The notes under the pieces are model-generated. The model saw nothing but the letters and a program-made list of their open reading frames with translations, was not told the DNA's origin and searched no databases. Positions 35,209-42,975 of a stretch of DNA of 64,000 nt are shown here, piece by piece; the first letter of the stretch is position 1, and every line of letters starts with the position of its first letter. Where the stretch lies: contig CAZIHY010000002.1 in NCBI GenBank assembly GCA_964539115.1, positions 7,124-71,123 on the forward strand, given 5' to 3'. The position numbers and the translations under genes are program-made. This DNA comes from CAKSXP01 sp964539115 (GTDB lineage: Bacteria; Bacillota; Clostridia; Oscillospirales; Oscillospiraceae).

Positions 35209-36110
35209 TGCAGAGAGAGAAAAACGTTGTTGCACTTGGTTTCTTTGACGGTGTGCATATTGGGCATGCGGCTCTGTTGAACAAAGTCAATGAGCGGGCG
35301 CGCCAGTTTGGTGTTTCGCCCGCAGTGCTGAGCTTCGACGCCCATCCGGACACAATAGTCTTTGGCAGGGAGATTCCGCTCATAAACAGCATGGATGGAA
35401 GAGCGGAACTTATGAAGCGGCTGTTTGGAATAGAAAAAAACTTTGTTGTGCATTTCGATGAGAAAAAAATGCATCAGCCATGGCAGCAATTTATACAGAA
35501 CCTCATCACTGAATCTAATGCGGTGCATTTTGTCGTTGGCCATGATTTTCATTTCGGCTACAAGGGTGAGGGAACGGCGGAGAAGCTGTGCCAATATGGA
35601 CAAGAACATGGCGTCGGATGTGATGTAATACCTGCGGTCAAGCTTGATGGAATTATAGTCAGCTCAACAGTGATAAGGCAGCTTCTGGAAGAGGGAAAAG
35701 TTGAAGAGGCTAACAGATTTCTCGGACATCCGCATACCCTGACGGATACTGTGCACGAGGGGTTCCGGCTTGGAAGAACGATAGATTTCCCAACCATCAA
35801 TATGCGTTTTCCGGAAGGTACGCTCGTTCCCAAACATGGAGTTTACGTTGCCAAGGCGTTCTTTGATGAAAGAGAGTATGGGGCTGTAACTAATGTCGGT
35901 ATTAGACCTACGGTTGCCGGAAACAGCAGCGCTGTTTCTGTCGAGAGTTTCATCCTCGATTATAGCGGCGATCTTTACGGACAAAATGTCAGATTAGAGT
36001 TTATGAGCTTTATCAGGCCCGAGAAAAAATTTGACTCTGTTGCCGAACTGAAAGCGCAGATAGCAAGAGATGCAGAATCGGCGAGAGCATTTTATGAAAA
36101 ACATAAATAA
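35205..36110 (+). CDS. ribF: Bifunctional riboflavin kinase/FAD synthetase
   Basis: Makes FMN from riboflavin and then FAD. The 301 residues comprise the N-terminal adenylyltransferase domain with ALGFFDGVHIGHAALL (about 10-25), FVVGHDFHFGYKGEG and SSTVIRQLLEEG, and the C-terminal kinase domain with VHEGFRLGRTIDFPTINM (about 184-201), HGVYVAKA and TNVGIRPTV. The start is ATG 35205 (overlapping the truB stop) or the next ATG at 35208. It is the last gene of the nusA operon, ended by the terminator below. Confidence 0.96.
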   Translation: MMQREKNVVALGFFDGVHIGHAALLNKVNERARQFGVSPAVLSFDAHPDTIVFGREIPLINSMDGRAELMKRLFGIEKNFVVHFDEKKMHQPWQQFIQNLITESNAVHFVVGHDFHFGYKGEGTAEKLCQYGQEHGVGCDVIPAVKLDGIIVSSTVIRQLLEEGKVEEANRFLGHPHTLTDTVHEGFRLGRTIDFPTINMRFPEGTLVPKHGVYVAKAFFDEREYGAVTNVGIRPTVAGNSSAVSVESFILDYSGDLYGQNVRLEFMSFIRPEKKFDSVAELKAQIARDAESARAFYEKHK

Positions 36111-36158
36111 AGCAGAACGGACGCATTGCGCACCATCGCGCACAGCGTCCGTTCTGCT
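36111..36158. terminator. Bidirectional terminator between ribF and the exonuclease gene
   Basis: A 14-bp perfect stem, AGCAGAACGGACGC (36111-36124) with GCGTCCGTTCTGCT (36145-36158), and a 20-base loop. T-rich sequence follows on both strands (GTTTATT on plus, TTATTTATG on minus). It separates convergent genes. Confidence 0.85.
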
Positions 36159-36160
36159 GT

Positions 36161-37147
36161 TTATTCAGCTTGACCTGATTTTGCGGAGACTCTCTTTTTT
36201 CGGCTTTTGCGCGACCGTCTCCTGCTTCGCGCAAGCTTTGCATTGTAGTTTTCCTCGGCGCTTTCATCTGCCTTGTATACGATCCTGTTGACAGTCCAGG
36301 TTTCGTCTTCTGCTCTGCGGAACTTCAACCTGATAAGGTAATTACCGCATTGAGGGCAGGAGGCAAGCGTCATATAGCGTCTGTCACCCTGATCTATCCA
36401 CTTGCGAAGGCGTGTCTCGCCGCCGCATTCCACACAGGAAAAAATGGAAACCTTTGGATCAGCAATAGCTTCGTGTCTGGAGGCATATCCGAGCATGGAG
36501 CTGTGTTCAACTGGAGGAGGACCGTTTTGGTCGCCTCCGGATTTTGGAAGCTTGGTTGCAAGGAGCCTTTCCGCATCGTTGTATTGCTCGAGGCCCTTTT
36601 TCAGGTCGAGTTTAGAACAGACCAGCGCGGTGTTATAGGCGTCTCCGAGCGCGTCATGAGCCGTTCGTGTCTGCTCTATGCCGAAGTGCTCCATTGCTGT
36701 TGCGAGAGATTTCTGGTTGCGGTCGCCGTCTGTCTGGACATTATAGATAAGCTGGAGATTTACCCAGCTGTCGATCCAATCCCAATCCAGATCATGGATG
36801 ATGATATTTTGTTCCATAATGCCTCTGTCGTCATAGCCCCATGTGAGGAAGGTACAGCCCTCGCCGCACCATTCCCGGAACCGGTCAAAGGCTGTTTTGA
36901 ACGGGACTCCGTTTTCAAGACGTTCCTTGTCAAAGCCGGTAAGCTTTTTTACCTTGTAGTGGATACGCTTGAAGTAGACAGGGCGAATATCAATTTGAAA
37001 TTCTTCTCCAGGCTGGCCGTCGTCAGTCAGCTTGACAGCTCCGATTTGGATGATTTCTCCGCGGAGATGGATGGGAAGCTTGTTGAACACTGAGGATTGT
37101 GATGACATTGCTTGGTTCCATTCCAAGTCTATAACGATGTATGCCAT
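36161..37147 (-). CDS. DEDDh 3'-5' exonuclease with a C-terminal zinc ribbon
   Basis: 328 residues from the chosen start. The N-terminal half is a DnaQ-like exonuclease fold: IVIDLEWN with the first acidic pair, EIIQIGAVKL, then TWGYDDRGIMEQN and HDALGDAYNTA, which carries the His-Asp pair. This suggests a KapD-type or RNA-trimming nuclease. Residues about 225-275 contain two CxxC pairs (CVECGG and CPQCGN), a zinc-ribbon, followed by a very basic tail (RSRRRSRKSRKKR) that should bind nucleic acid. I prefer the start at 37147 because AAAGGA lies 13 bases before it and only one base before the ATG at 37159. Confidence 0.82.
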   Translation of the reverse strand: MAYIVIDLEWNQAMSSQSSVFNKLPIHLRGEIIQIGAVKLTDDGQPGEEFQIDIRPVYFKRIHYKVKKLTGFDKERLENGVPFKTAFDRFREWCGEGCTFLTWGYDDRGIMEQNIIIHDLDWDWIDSWVNLQLIYNVQTDGDRNQKSLATAMEHFGIEQTRTAHDALGDAYNTALVCSKLDLKKGLEQYNDAERLLATKLPKSGGDQNGPPPVEHSSMLGYASRHEAIADPKVSIFSCVECGGETRLRKWIDQGDRRYMTLASCPQCGNYLIRLKFRRAEDETWTVNRIVYKADESAEENYNAKLARSRRRSRKSRKKRVSAKSGQAE

Positions 37148-37177
37148 GTTCTGTATCATATCCTTTCAAACCATGAC

Positions 37178-37207
37178 ATTATATCATATAACATTGCGGC
37201 GTTACAA
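37178..37207 (-). promoter_or_regulatory. Predicted promoter of the exonuclease gene
   Basis: On the minus strand: TTGTAA (37207-37202), an 18-base spacer and TATAAT (37183-37178), about 30 bases before the start codon. The -10 box is a full match. Confidence 0.7.
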
Positions 37208-37320
37208 TACTTTTATTTGCATAACAAACAAGGAAAAATTTTGGACAAAGTAAATATGTTTCAGTGCAGTAAAGGAGCAAAATGCGCCACGGTTTGAACA
37301 AAAATGCGCGGCGTTTTTCA

Positions 37321-37349
37321 TTGCGAACGGAATATAGTTGTGGTATACT
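37321..37349 (+). promoter_or_regulatory. Predicted promoter of ddl-murF
   Basis: TTGCGA (37321-37326), a 17-base spacer and TATACT (37344-37349), with TGG before the -10 box. It ends 35 bases before the ddl start. Confidence 0.75.
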
Positions 37350-37383
37350 GAACAATAACGTATATCCGAAAGGAGATGACACC

Positions 37384-38421
37384 ATGAAAATCGTTGTATT
37401 ATGTGGTGGTCTTTCAAATGAACGTGACGTTTCGATAAGCACAGGAGTGGGTGTTGTCAATGCGCTGCGTGCGAGAGGACATAAGGCTGTGCTGATAGAC
37501 CTGTTTTTTGGTTATCAGGGCGAGTATAACGATCCCAACGAGATATTCGACTTGGAATGGAAAGAAATTACTTATTCTGTCGGCGAAACGGAACCGGACA
37601 TCGATAAGATCAGGGCGAGCCGCGCGCAGGATAATGACAGCCTGATGGGTGATAACGTTATTGAAATCTGCCGCTGTGCTGATATGACTTTCCTGGCGCT
37701 TCACGGAGGGCTTGGAGAAAATGGACAGCTTCAGGCAGCGTTTGATATCGCTGGCGTCAAATATACAGGCAGCGGTTATCTCGGCAGCGCTATCGCTATG
37801 AACAAATCTTTGTCAAAAAAAATGTTCCTTCATGATGGTATACCCACGCCACCGAGCGTGATGATAAACCGCGGAGAGCCTGTCGTATGCTTGGTTGGTT
37901 ATCCCTGCGTTGTCAAGCCGTGCTCAGGCGGATCAAGCGTCGGTACCTCTATTGTTCATTCAGAGGAGGAATTCACCGAGGCTGTTGAGCTTGCGTTCAA
38001 ATATGAGGATAGCGTCGTTGTCGAGAAATATATTTCCGGCCGTGAACTGACTGTCGGCGTGATAGAGGGAAGGGCAATGCCCGTCATTGAAATCATAGTT
38101 AAAAACGGTTTTTATGATTATAAAAACAAGTACCAAGCCGGTGCGACTGACGAAATATGCCCGGCACAGATAACGCCGGAGCAGACGGAAAAGGTACAGC
38201 GTCTTGCCGAGCGTGTTATGAAGAGCCTGATGATAGACTGTTATTGCAGGGCCGACTTCCTTGTCGATAATACAGACGGAGAGATTTATTGTATTGAAGC
38301 AAACACGCTCCCGGGAATGACTCCTACGAGCCTTATACCGCAAATGGCTGAGGCCGAAGGGATGGATTTTGGAGAACTCTGTGAAAAGATTATTGAGGTC
38401 TCAATGAAGAAGTACATATAA
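37384..38421 (+). CDS. ddl: D-alanine-D-alanine ligase
   Basis: ATP-grasp ligase that makes the D-Ala-D-Ala dipeptide for peptidoglycan. 345 residues. The N terminus VVLCGGLSNERDVSIST and the central FLALHGGLGENGQLQAAFD, TGSGYLGSAIAMNKSLSKKMF, YPCVVKPCSGGSSVGTSIV and EKYISGRELTVGVIEG are family marks. The C-terminal CIEANTLPGMTPTSLIPQMA carries metal ligands and the Tyr/Lys-type omega-loop region is present. The frame extends upstream to 37282, but AAAGGAGATG precedes ATG 37384. murF, for the next step, follows 15 bases later. Confidence 0.95.
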   Translation: MKIVVLCGGLSNERDVSISTGVGVVNALRARGHKAVLIDLFFGYQGEYNDPNEIFDLEWKEITYSVGETEPDIDKIRASRAQDNDSLMGDNVIEICRCADMTFLALHGGLGENGQLQAAFDIAGVKYTGSGYLGSAIAMNKSLSKKMFLHDGIPTPPSVMINRGEPVVCLVGYPCVVKPCSGGSSVGTSIVHSEEEFTEAVELAFKYEDSVVVEKYISGRELTVGVIEGRAMPVIEIIVKNGFYDYKNKYQAGATDEICPAQITPEQTEKVQRLAERVMKSLMIDCYCRADFLVDNTDGEIYCIEANTLPGMTPTSLIPQMAEAEGMDFGELCEKIIEVSMKKYI

Positions 38422-38436
38422 GGAGGCATTCTTTCG

Positions 38437-39807
38437 TTGAAGGGAATGACCATTGAAAAAATAGCGCGCGCCTGCGGCGGAGAGATGATCGGCTGCTGTG
38501 ATATGCACGGTATTGGAATAAACGCTGTTGTGACTGACAGCCGCGAGGTCAAGTCTGGATGCCTGTTTATAGCGCTCAAGGGCGAAAGAAGCGATGGGCA
38601 CCAGTATATTAATGAGGCGTTTGAAAACGGAGCATTTTGCTGTGTCTCCGAAAAGCGCATTGAGAATGCGAAGGGGATATATATTCTTGTCGATTCCACC
38701 TATGATGCTGTGGAAAAGATCGCGATGTATTATCGTTCGCAGCTGGATATACCTATTATCGGTATATCCGGAAGTGTGGGCAAAACGACCGCAAAGGAAA
38801 TGGTTGCTTCTGTTTTAGCCCAAAAGTTCAATGTTCTGAAGACTGAGAAGAATAATAATAACAACCTTGGCGTCCCGCTTACAATATTACGGATAAAGCC
38901 GGAGCATGACGTGGCTGTAGTTGAGATGGGAATTTCTCATTTCGGAGAAATGGACGATATGGCACAGGTTGCAAGGCCGGACATGGCGCTTTATACGATA
39001 ATCGGATATTCCCATCTTGAATTCTTGGGTGACAGGGATGGCGTTCTACGCGCTAAGACAGAGATGTTGGCCCACATGAAACCAGACGCGAAGCTTTTTA
39101 TAAACGGCGATGACGATAAGTTGACGGGATTGAGCTGCGTTCAGCCGAAGTTCAGTTATGGTCTGGATAAGTCTTGTGACTGTTATGTTGAGGACATACA
39201 TTTGCTTGAAAACTGCGGCATGGGCTGCACTATAGTCTGCGGAGAGCGCAGGCTCGATGTCGAGATTCCAGCTTTCGGCGCACATATGATATATGCTGCG
39301 CTCGAGGGCGCGGCAGTGGGCTTTGAATTTGGACTGTCTGATGATGAGATAAGGGCAGGAATTGCTGCCTATGAAACCGTAGGTTACCGTTCGCTGCTCG
39401 AAAAAGCGGGCGGAATAATAATCATAAACGATTGCTATAATTCAAACCCAAATTCTGCCATGTCTGCGCTTATGAGCCTTTCTACGCTTCCTGGAAGACA
39501 TGTATGCATACTTGGCGATATGCTCGAGCTTGGAGAAATGTCAAAACAGCTCCACAGAGAAGTCGGAGAGTATGCTGCGCACAGCGGAGCGGATGTTATA
39601 ATCGCTTGCGGTGCGCTGGCGGAAAGTATATATAGCGGCGCCCGCGAAAGCGGCCGCCAGACAGGAACCTGGTATTTCCCTGACAAAGAATCTCTGTTTT
39701 CTGTATTGCCGTCCCTTATTGAGGAGGGCGACGCGGTCCTTGTAAAAGCATCCAGAAGCATGCGTTTTGAGGACATCGTGTCTGAGATAAAAAAGATATC
39801 GGAATAA
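38437..39807 (+). CDS. murF: UDP-N-acetylmuramoyl-tripeptide-D-alanyl-D-alanine ligase
   Basis: Adds the D-Ala-D-Ala made by Ddl to the UDP-MurNAc tripeptide, a cytosolic step. 456 residues. TDSREVKSGCLFIALKGERSDGH is the N-terminal uridine-binding part; GISGSVGKTTAKEMV (about 109-123) is the ATP P-loop; NNNNNLGVPLTIL, VVEMGISHFGEM and INDCYNSNPNSAMSAL are MurF motifs. The start is probably TTG 38437, ten bases after AGGAGG; the nearest ATG (38446) is 19 bases away. Confidence 0.95.
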   Translation: MKGMTIEKIARACGGEMIGCCDMHGIGINAVVTDSREVKSGCLFIALKGERSDGHQYINEAFENGAFCCVSEKRIENAKGIYILVDSTYDAVEKIAMYYRSQLDIPIIGISGSVGKTTAKEMVASVLAQKFNVLKTEKNNNNNLGVPLTILRIKPEHDVAVVEMGISHFGEMDDMAQVARPDMALYTIIGYSHLEFLGDRDGVLRAKTEMLAHMKPDAKLFINGDDDKLTGLSCVQPKFSYGLDKSCDCYVEDIHLLENCGMGCTIVCGERRLDVEIPAFGAHMIYAALEGAAVGFEFGLSDDEIRAGIAAYETVGYRSLLEKAGGIIIINDCYNSNPNSAMSALMSLSTLPGRHVCILGDMLELGEMSKQLHREVGEYAAHSGADVIIACGALAESIYSGARESGRQTGTWYFPDKESLFSVLPSLIEEGDAVLVKASRSMRFEDIVSEIKKISE

Positions 39808-39810
39808 AAT

Positions 39811-39843
39811 ATAGAGTCGGCTTCTGAAAGAAGCCGGCTCTAT
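39811..39843. terminator. Bidirectional stem-loop between murF and the kinase-like gene
   Basis: A 15-bp stem with one G-T pair: ATAGAGTCGGCTTCT (39811-39825) with AGAAGCCGGCTCTAT (39829-39843). On the minus strand it runs into TTTTATT, so it is a good terminator for the minus-strand gene and a weaker one for murF. Confidence 0.8.
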
Positions 39844-39855
39844 AATAAGAGGTGG

Positions 39856-40467
39856 TTATTTACCAAGATATTTCAGAATGGTATCAGCAGCGCCGTCGAT
39901 GCCGACCTTTGCGGTGCTGATGCAGAGATCGTAAGCATATATATCGGTCCAGCTCTCTCCAGTGTAATATTTGTGGTAGTTCATACGTGCCTTGTCCGCT
40001 TTCATAAGCTTATCGACAATGCCTTTTTCAGGAAGCTTATAGATTTCCACTGCGCGGGCAGAGCGGTCCTCCAGTGTGCTGTGCAGAAATACGCTGATGC
40101 AATTGAAGTCCTCGCGCAGTATGTATCCGCCACAGCGGCCAAGTATTACGCAGCTGCCCTTTGAGGCGAGATCCCTGATAACCGAGGTCTGCGCAAAGAA
40201 GGCCCTGTCGTTTACTGGCATCTCATACTGCATGAAGAAAGCACCGGGCGCCTGCTGCATACTGGTTGTCATGTTGCAGATAAAGGTTGACTTTGCGCTC
40301 TCTTCATTGTTGCGAATGAAATCTGCGGAAAGCCCGCTTTTCTCCGCAGCAAGCTCTATTATTTCCTTGTCGTAGAAGGGGATGCCGAGCTTTTCGGAAA
40401 GTAGTTTGCCGACTAATCGCCCGCCGCTGGCAAACTGGCGGCTGATAGCAATGATTGTGTTTTCCAT
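39856..40467 (-). CDS. Cytidylate kinase-like P-loop protein
   Basis: 203 residues related to cytidylate kinase (the cytidylate kinase-like family common in Clostridia). IIAISRQFASGGRLVGKLLSEKLGI holds a degenerate P-loop with GGRLVGK rather than GxxGxGK. SCVILGRCGGYILRE matches the NMP-kinase core, and the C-terminal region has HKYYTGESWTDIYAYDLCIST, a YY..W..YDLC pattern typical of this subfamily. The substrate is unknown, and it should not be assumed to be CMP. I chose the start at 40467, seven bases after GGAGG; another ATG at 40485 is unsupported. It is monocistronic with an extended -10 promoter at 40510-40515 (minus strand). Confidence 0.8.
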   Translation of the reverse strand: MENTIIAISRQFASGGRLVGKLLSEKLGIPFYDKEIIELAAEKSGLSADFIRNNEESAKSTFICNMTTSMQQAPGAFFMQYEMPVNDRAFFAQTSVIRDLASKGSCVILGRCGGYILREDFNCISVFLHSTLEDRSARAVEIYKLPEKGIVDKLMKADKARMNYHKYYTGESWTDIYAYDLCISTAKVGIDGAADTILKYLGK

Positions 40468-40615
40468 AATGCGCCTCCGTTCCACAAAAGTTGATCCGGT
40501 GTTAATTAAATTATACCATAACTGCCGTCAAAATGAAAAGAGTTTTGTGTAAAAACGTGAATTATTTTTTTAACAAGTTTTACTGGGAAAAAAATATGCA
40601 CTTGTCGAAATAATA

Positions 40616-40624
40616 TGCTATAAT
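40616..40624 (+). promoter_or_regulatory. Extended -10 promoter for nfnAB
   Basis: TGC plus TATAAT (40616-40624), 43 bases before the nfnA start. The -35 region (ATGCAC around 40596-40601) is weak, so the TGn element probably carries recognition. Confidence 0.6.
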
Positions 40625-40666
40625 TAATTGCTAGTGTAGAATACAAATTGAAAATGAGGTATCAAC

Positions 40667-41518
40667 ATGTTCAAAATTGTAAGCAAACGTGTGCTCAATG
40701 AAGCCGGCACGACTACAGAAATGGTAATCGAGGCCCCTCTCGTTGCCAGAAAGTGCAAGGCTGGACAGTTCATCATTTTCCGCATCGATGAGTTCGGCGA
40801 AAGAGTTCCTCTTACTATCGCTGACTATGACCGCGAGAAGGGAACTGTCACCATCATGTTCCAGCCTGCCGGCAGGTCCACTGAGATGCTTAACTCAATG
40901 GAGCCTGGCGATTATCTTGCTGACTTTGTTGGTCCCCTCGGCAAACCGACTGAGATGGAAGGCCTGAAGCGTGTCGCTGTTGTCGGCGGCGGAGTTGGCT
41001 GTGCCATTGCGTATCCCGTTGCCAAGGGAATGCATGACGCCGGTATCGAGGTCGATATGATCGCGGGTTTCCGCAGCAAGGATATCGTTATCCTTGAGGA
41101 TGAGATGCGTGCTGGCTGCACTAACCTTTATATTACTACTGACGATGGCTCCTACGGTGAAAAGGGCTTTACAACTGACAAGCTCAAGGCTCTGATTGAG
41201 TCCGGCCGTGATTATGACGAGGTCGTAGCCATCGGACCAACTGCCATGATGAAGTTTGTCTGCGTTGCAACCAAACCCTACAATGTAAAGACAGTTGTCT
41301 CCCTTAACCCCATTATGATAGATGGCACCGGCATGTGCGGCGGCTGCCGCGTGACCGTTGGCGGAGAGACAAAGTTTGCCTGTGTTGACGGCCCTGAATT
41401 TGACGGCCACCTCGTCGACTGGGATGAACTGCTCAAGCGCAACGCCATCTATAAGGACGAAGAAACTGCGGCAAAAGAACATACCTGCCGCATTACAGGA
41501 GGAGTACGTCATGGCTAA
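40667..41518 (+). CDS. nfnA: NfnA-type FAD/NAD and [2Fe-2S] subunit of NADH-dependent ferredoxin:NADP oxidoreductase
   Basis: 283 residues. The N-terminal domain binds FAD (GQFIIFRIDEFGERVPLTIADYD, about 33-55), the middle binds NAD (VAVVGGGVGCAIAYPVAKGM, about 105-124), and the C-terminal cysteines in GMCGGCRVTVGGETKFACVDGPEFDG match the [2Fe-2S] centre of the dihydroorotate dehydrogenase PyrK-like family. With the next gene it forms an NfnAB-like pair. In known Nfn enzymes this complex bifurcates electrons between NADH, ferredoxin and NADP. Eight bases overlap with nfnB. Confidence 0.9.
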   Translation: MFKIVSKRVLNEAGTTTEMVIEAPLVARKCKAGQFIIFRIDEFGERVPLTIADYDREKGTVTIMFQPAGRSTEMLNSMEPGDYLADFVGPLGKPTEMEGLKRVAVVGGGVGCAIAYPVAKGMHDAGIEVDMIAGFRSKDIVILEDEMRAGCTNLYITTDDGSYGEKGFTTDKLKALIESGRDYDEVVAIGPTAMMKFVCVATKPYNVKTVVSLNPIMIDGTGMCGGCRVTVGGETKFACVDGPEFDGHLVDWDELLKRNAIYKDEETAAKEHTCRITGGVRHG

Positions 41519-42902
41519 TATGAGAGCTACAAAAAACCCGATGCCCGAACAGGAGCCTCTGGTTCGCAATAAAAATTTCGAAGAAGTCGCTAAAGGATAT
41601 ACTGCAGAGATGGCGATCGACGAGGCACAGCGTTGCCTTAACTGCAAGAAGCCTCTTTGCCGCAACGGCTGCCCTGTCAACGTCCGTATTCCCGAGTTTA
41701 TTGCAAAGGTTGCTGAAGGCGACTTTGACGCTGCTTATCAGATCATAACTTCCACCAATTCTCTGCCTGCCGTCTGCGGCCGCGTCTGCCCGCAGGAGAG
41801 CCAGTGCGAGGGTAAGTGTGTCCGCGGCATAAAGGGTGAGTCCGTAGCTATTGGACGCCTTGAGCGCTTTGTTGCAGACTATCACAATGCAGAGGGACAC
41901 AGTGACGGAGCGCCCGTTAAGCCCGAACCCAATGGCCATAAGGTTGCTATTGTCGGTTCCGGCCCTGCCGGCCTGACCTGCGCCGGCGACCTCGCCCGCA
42001 AGGGTTATGACGTCACCATCTATGAAGCTTTCCATAAAGCCGGCGGCGTGCTGGTCTATGGTATCCCCGAGTTCCGTCTTCCCAAGAGTGTTGTCGCCAA
42101 GGAAGTCAAGAAGCTTGAGTATTTCGGCGTTAAGGTCGTAACTGACGCTGTCATCGGAAGAGCGGTGTCCATTGATGAGCTGTTTGAAGAGGGCTTTGAG
42201 GCTGTCTTTATTGGCTCAGGTGCTGGTCTGCCGCAGTTCCTGCACATCCCCGGTGAGAATCTGCTGGGCGTTTACTCCGCAAACGAGTATCTGACTCGTA
42301 TAAACCTCATGAAGGCATATCTGCCTGAGTATGACACTCCGATCAAGAGTGCAAAGCGCATCGCGGTCGTCGGCGGCGGCAACGTCGCAATGGACGCCGC
42401 CCGCTGTGCAAAGCGTATGGGAGCCGAAGAGGTCTACATAGTTTACCGCCGCAGTATGGATGAGCTTCCTGCCCGTAAGGAAGAGGTCCACCATGCTCAG
42501 GAGGAAGAGGTCATCTTCAAGCTTCTGAACAACCCTGTCGGAATCATCGGTGACGAGAATGGCTGGGTCAAGGGCCTTGAGTGCGTTGAGATGGAGCTAG
42601 GTGAACCCGACGCTTCCGGACGCCGCCGCCCGATTGAGAAGAAGGGCTCCAATTTTGTGCTTGATGTTGACGCCGTAATTATTGCGATCGGCACCAGCCC
42701 CAACCCGCTGATCCGTTCCACCACTCCGGGACTTGAGGCCAACGCAAAGGGCTGCATAGTTGCAGACGACAGCATGGCGACTACCCGTGAGGGCGTGTTC
42801 GCCGGCGGAGATGCAGTTACCGGCGCGGCAACTGTTATCCTGGCCATGGGCGCCGGAAAAACCGCAGCGGCCTCCATCGACGAGTATATTCAGAATAAGT
42901 AA
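41511..42902 (+). CDS. nfnB: NfnB-type NADPH/ferredoxin subunit (GltD-like FAD protein)
   Basis: 463 residues. The N-terminal cysteine cluster CLNCKKPLCRNGCPVNVRIPEF and CGRVCPQESQCEGKCVRG (about 43-105) coordinates two [4Fe-4S] clusters, as in GltD. FAD is held by VAIVGSGPAGLTCAGDLARKG (about 145-165) and NADPH by IAVVGGGNVAMDAARCAKRMG (about 284-304), with AGGDAVTGAATVILAMGAGKTAA near the end. Alone it could be called glutamate synthase small chain, but the NfnA gene upstream and the absence of gltB point to NfnB. The Shine-Dalgarno is AGGAGG. Confidence 0.9.
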   Translation: MANMRATKNPMPEQEPLVRNKNFEEVAKGYTAEMAIDEAQRCLNCKKPLCRNGCPVNVRIPEFIAKVAEGDFDAAYQIITSTNSLPAVCGRVCPQESQCEGKCVRGIKGESVAIGRLERFVADYHNAEGHSDGAPVKPEPNGHKVAIVGSGPAGLTCAGDLARKGYDVTIYEAFHKAGGVLVYGIPEFRLPKSVVAKEVKKLEYFGVKVVTDAVIGRAVSIDELFEEGFEAVFIGSGAGLPQFLHIPGENLLGVYSANEYLTRINLMKAYLPEYDTPIKSAKRIAVVGGGNVAMDAARCAKRMGAEEVYIVYRRSMDELPARKEEVHHAQEEEVIFKLLNNPVGIIGDENGWVKGLECVEMELGEPDASGRRRPIEKKGSNFVLDVDAVIIAIGTSPNPLIRSTTPGLEANAKGCIVADDSMATTREGVFAGGDAVTGAATVILAMGAGKTAAASIDEYIQNK

Positions 42903-42921
42903 TAAGCTATTTTCAATTGAG

Positions 42922-42948
42922 AAGGCGCGGCTTTGCTTGCCGCGCCTT
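42922..42948 (+). terminator. GC-rich terminator-like hairpin after nfnB
   Basis: AAGGCGCGGC (42922-42931) pairs with GCCGCGCCTT (42939-42948), a 10-bp stem with a 7-base loop, followed by TGATATATTTTC. The U tract is imperfect. Confidence 0.7.
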
Positions 42949-42975
42949 TGATATATTTTCATTTAGGAGGAAAAA

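Noticed and set aside
36350..37093. A 247-codon plus-strand frame opposite the exonuclease
   Set aside because: The minus strand holds the DEDDh motifs and a zinc ribbon; the plus frame has no homology I recognise.
41511..42902. Glutamate synthase small subunit as the name for this gene
   Set aside because: There is no glutamate synthase large subunit nearby, and the overlapping upstream gene is an NfnA-type subunit, so NfnB is more likely.
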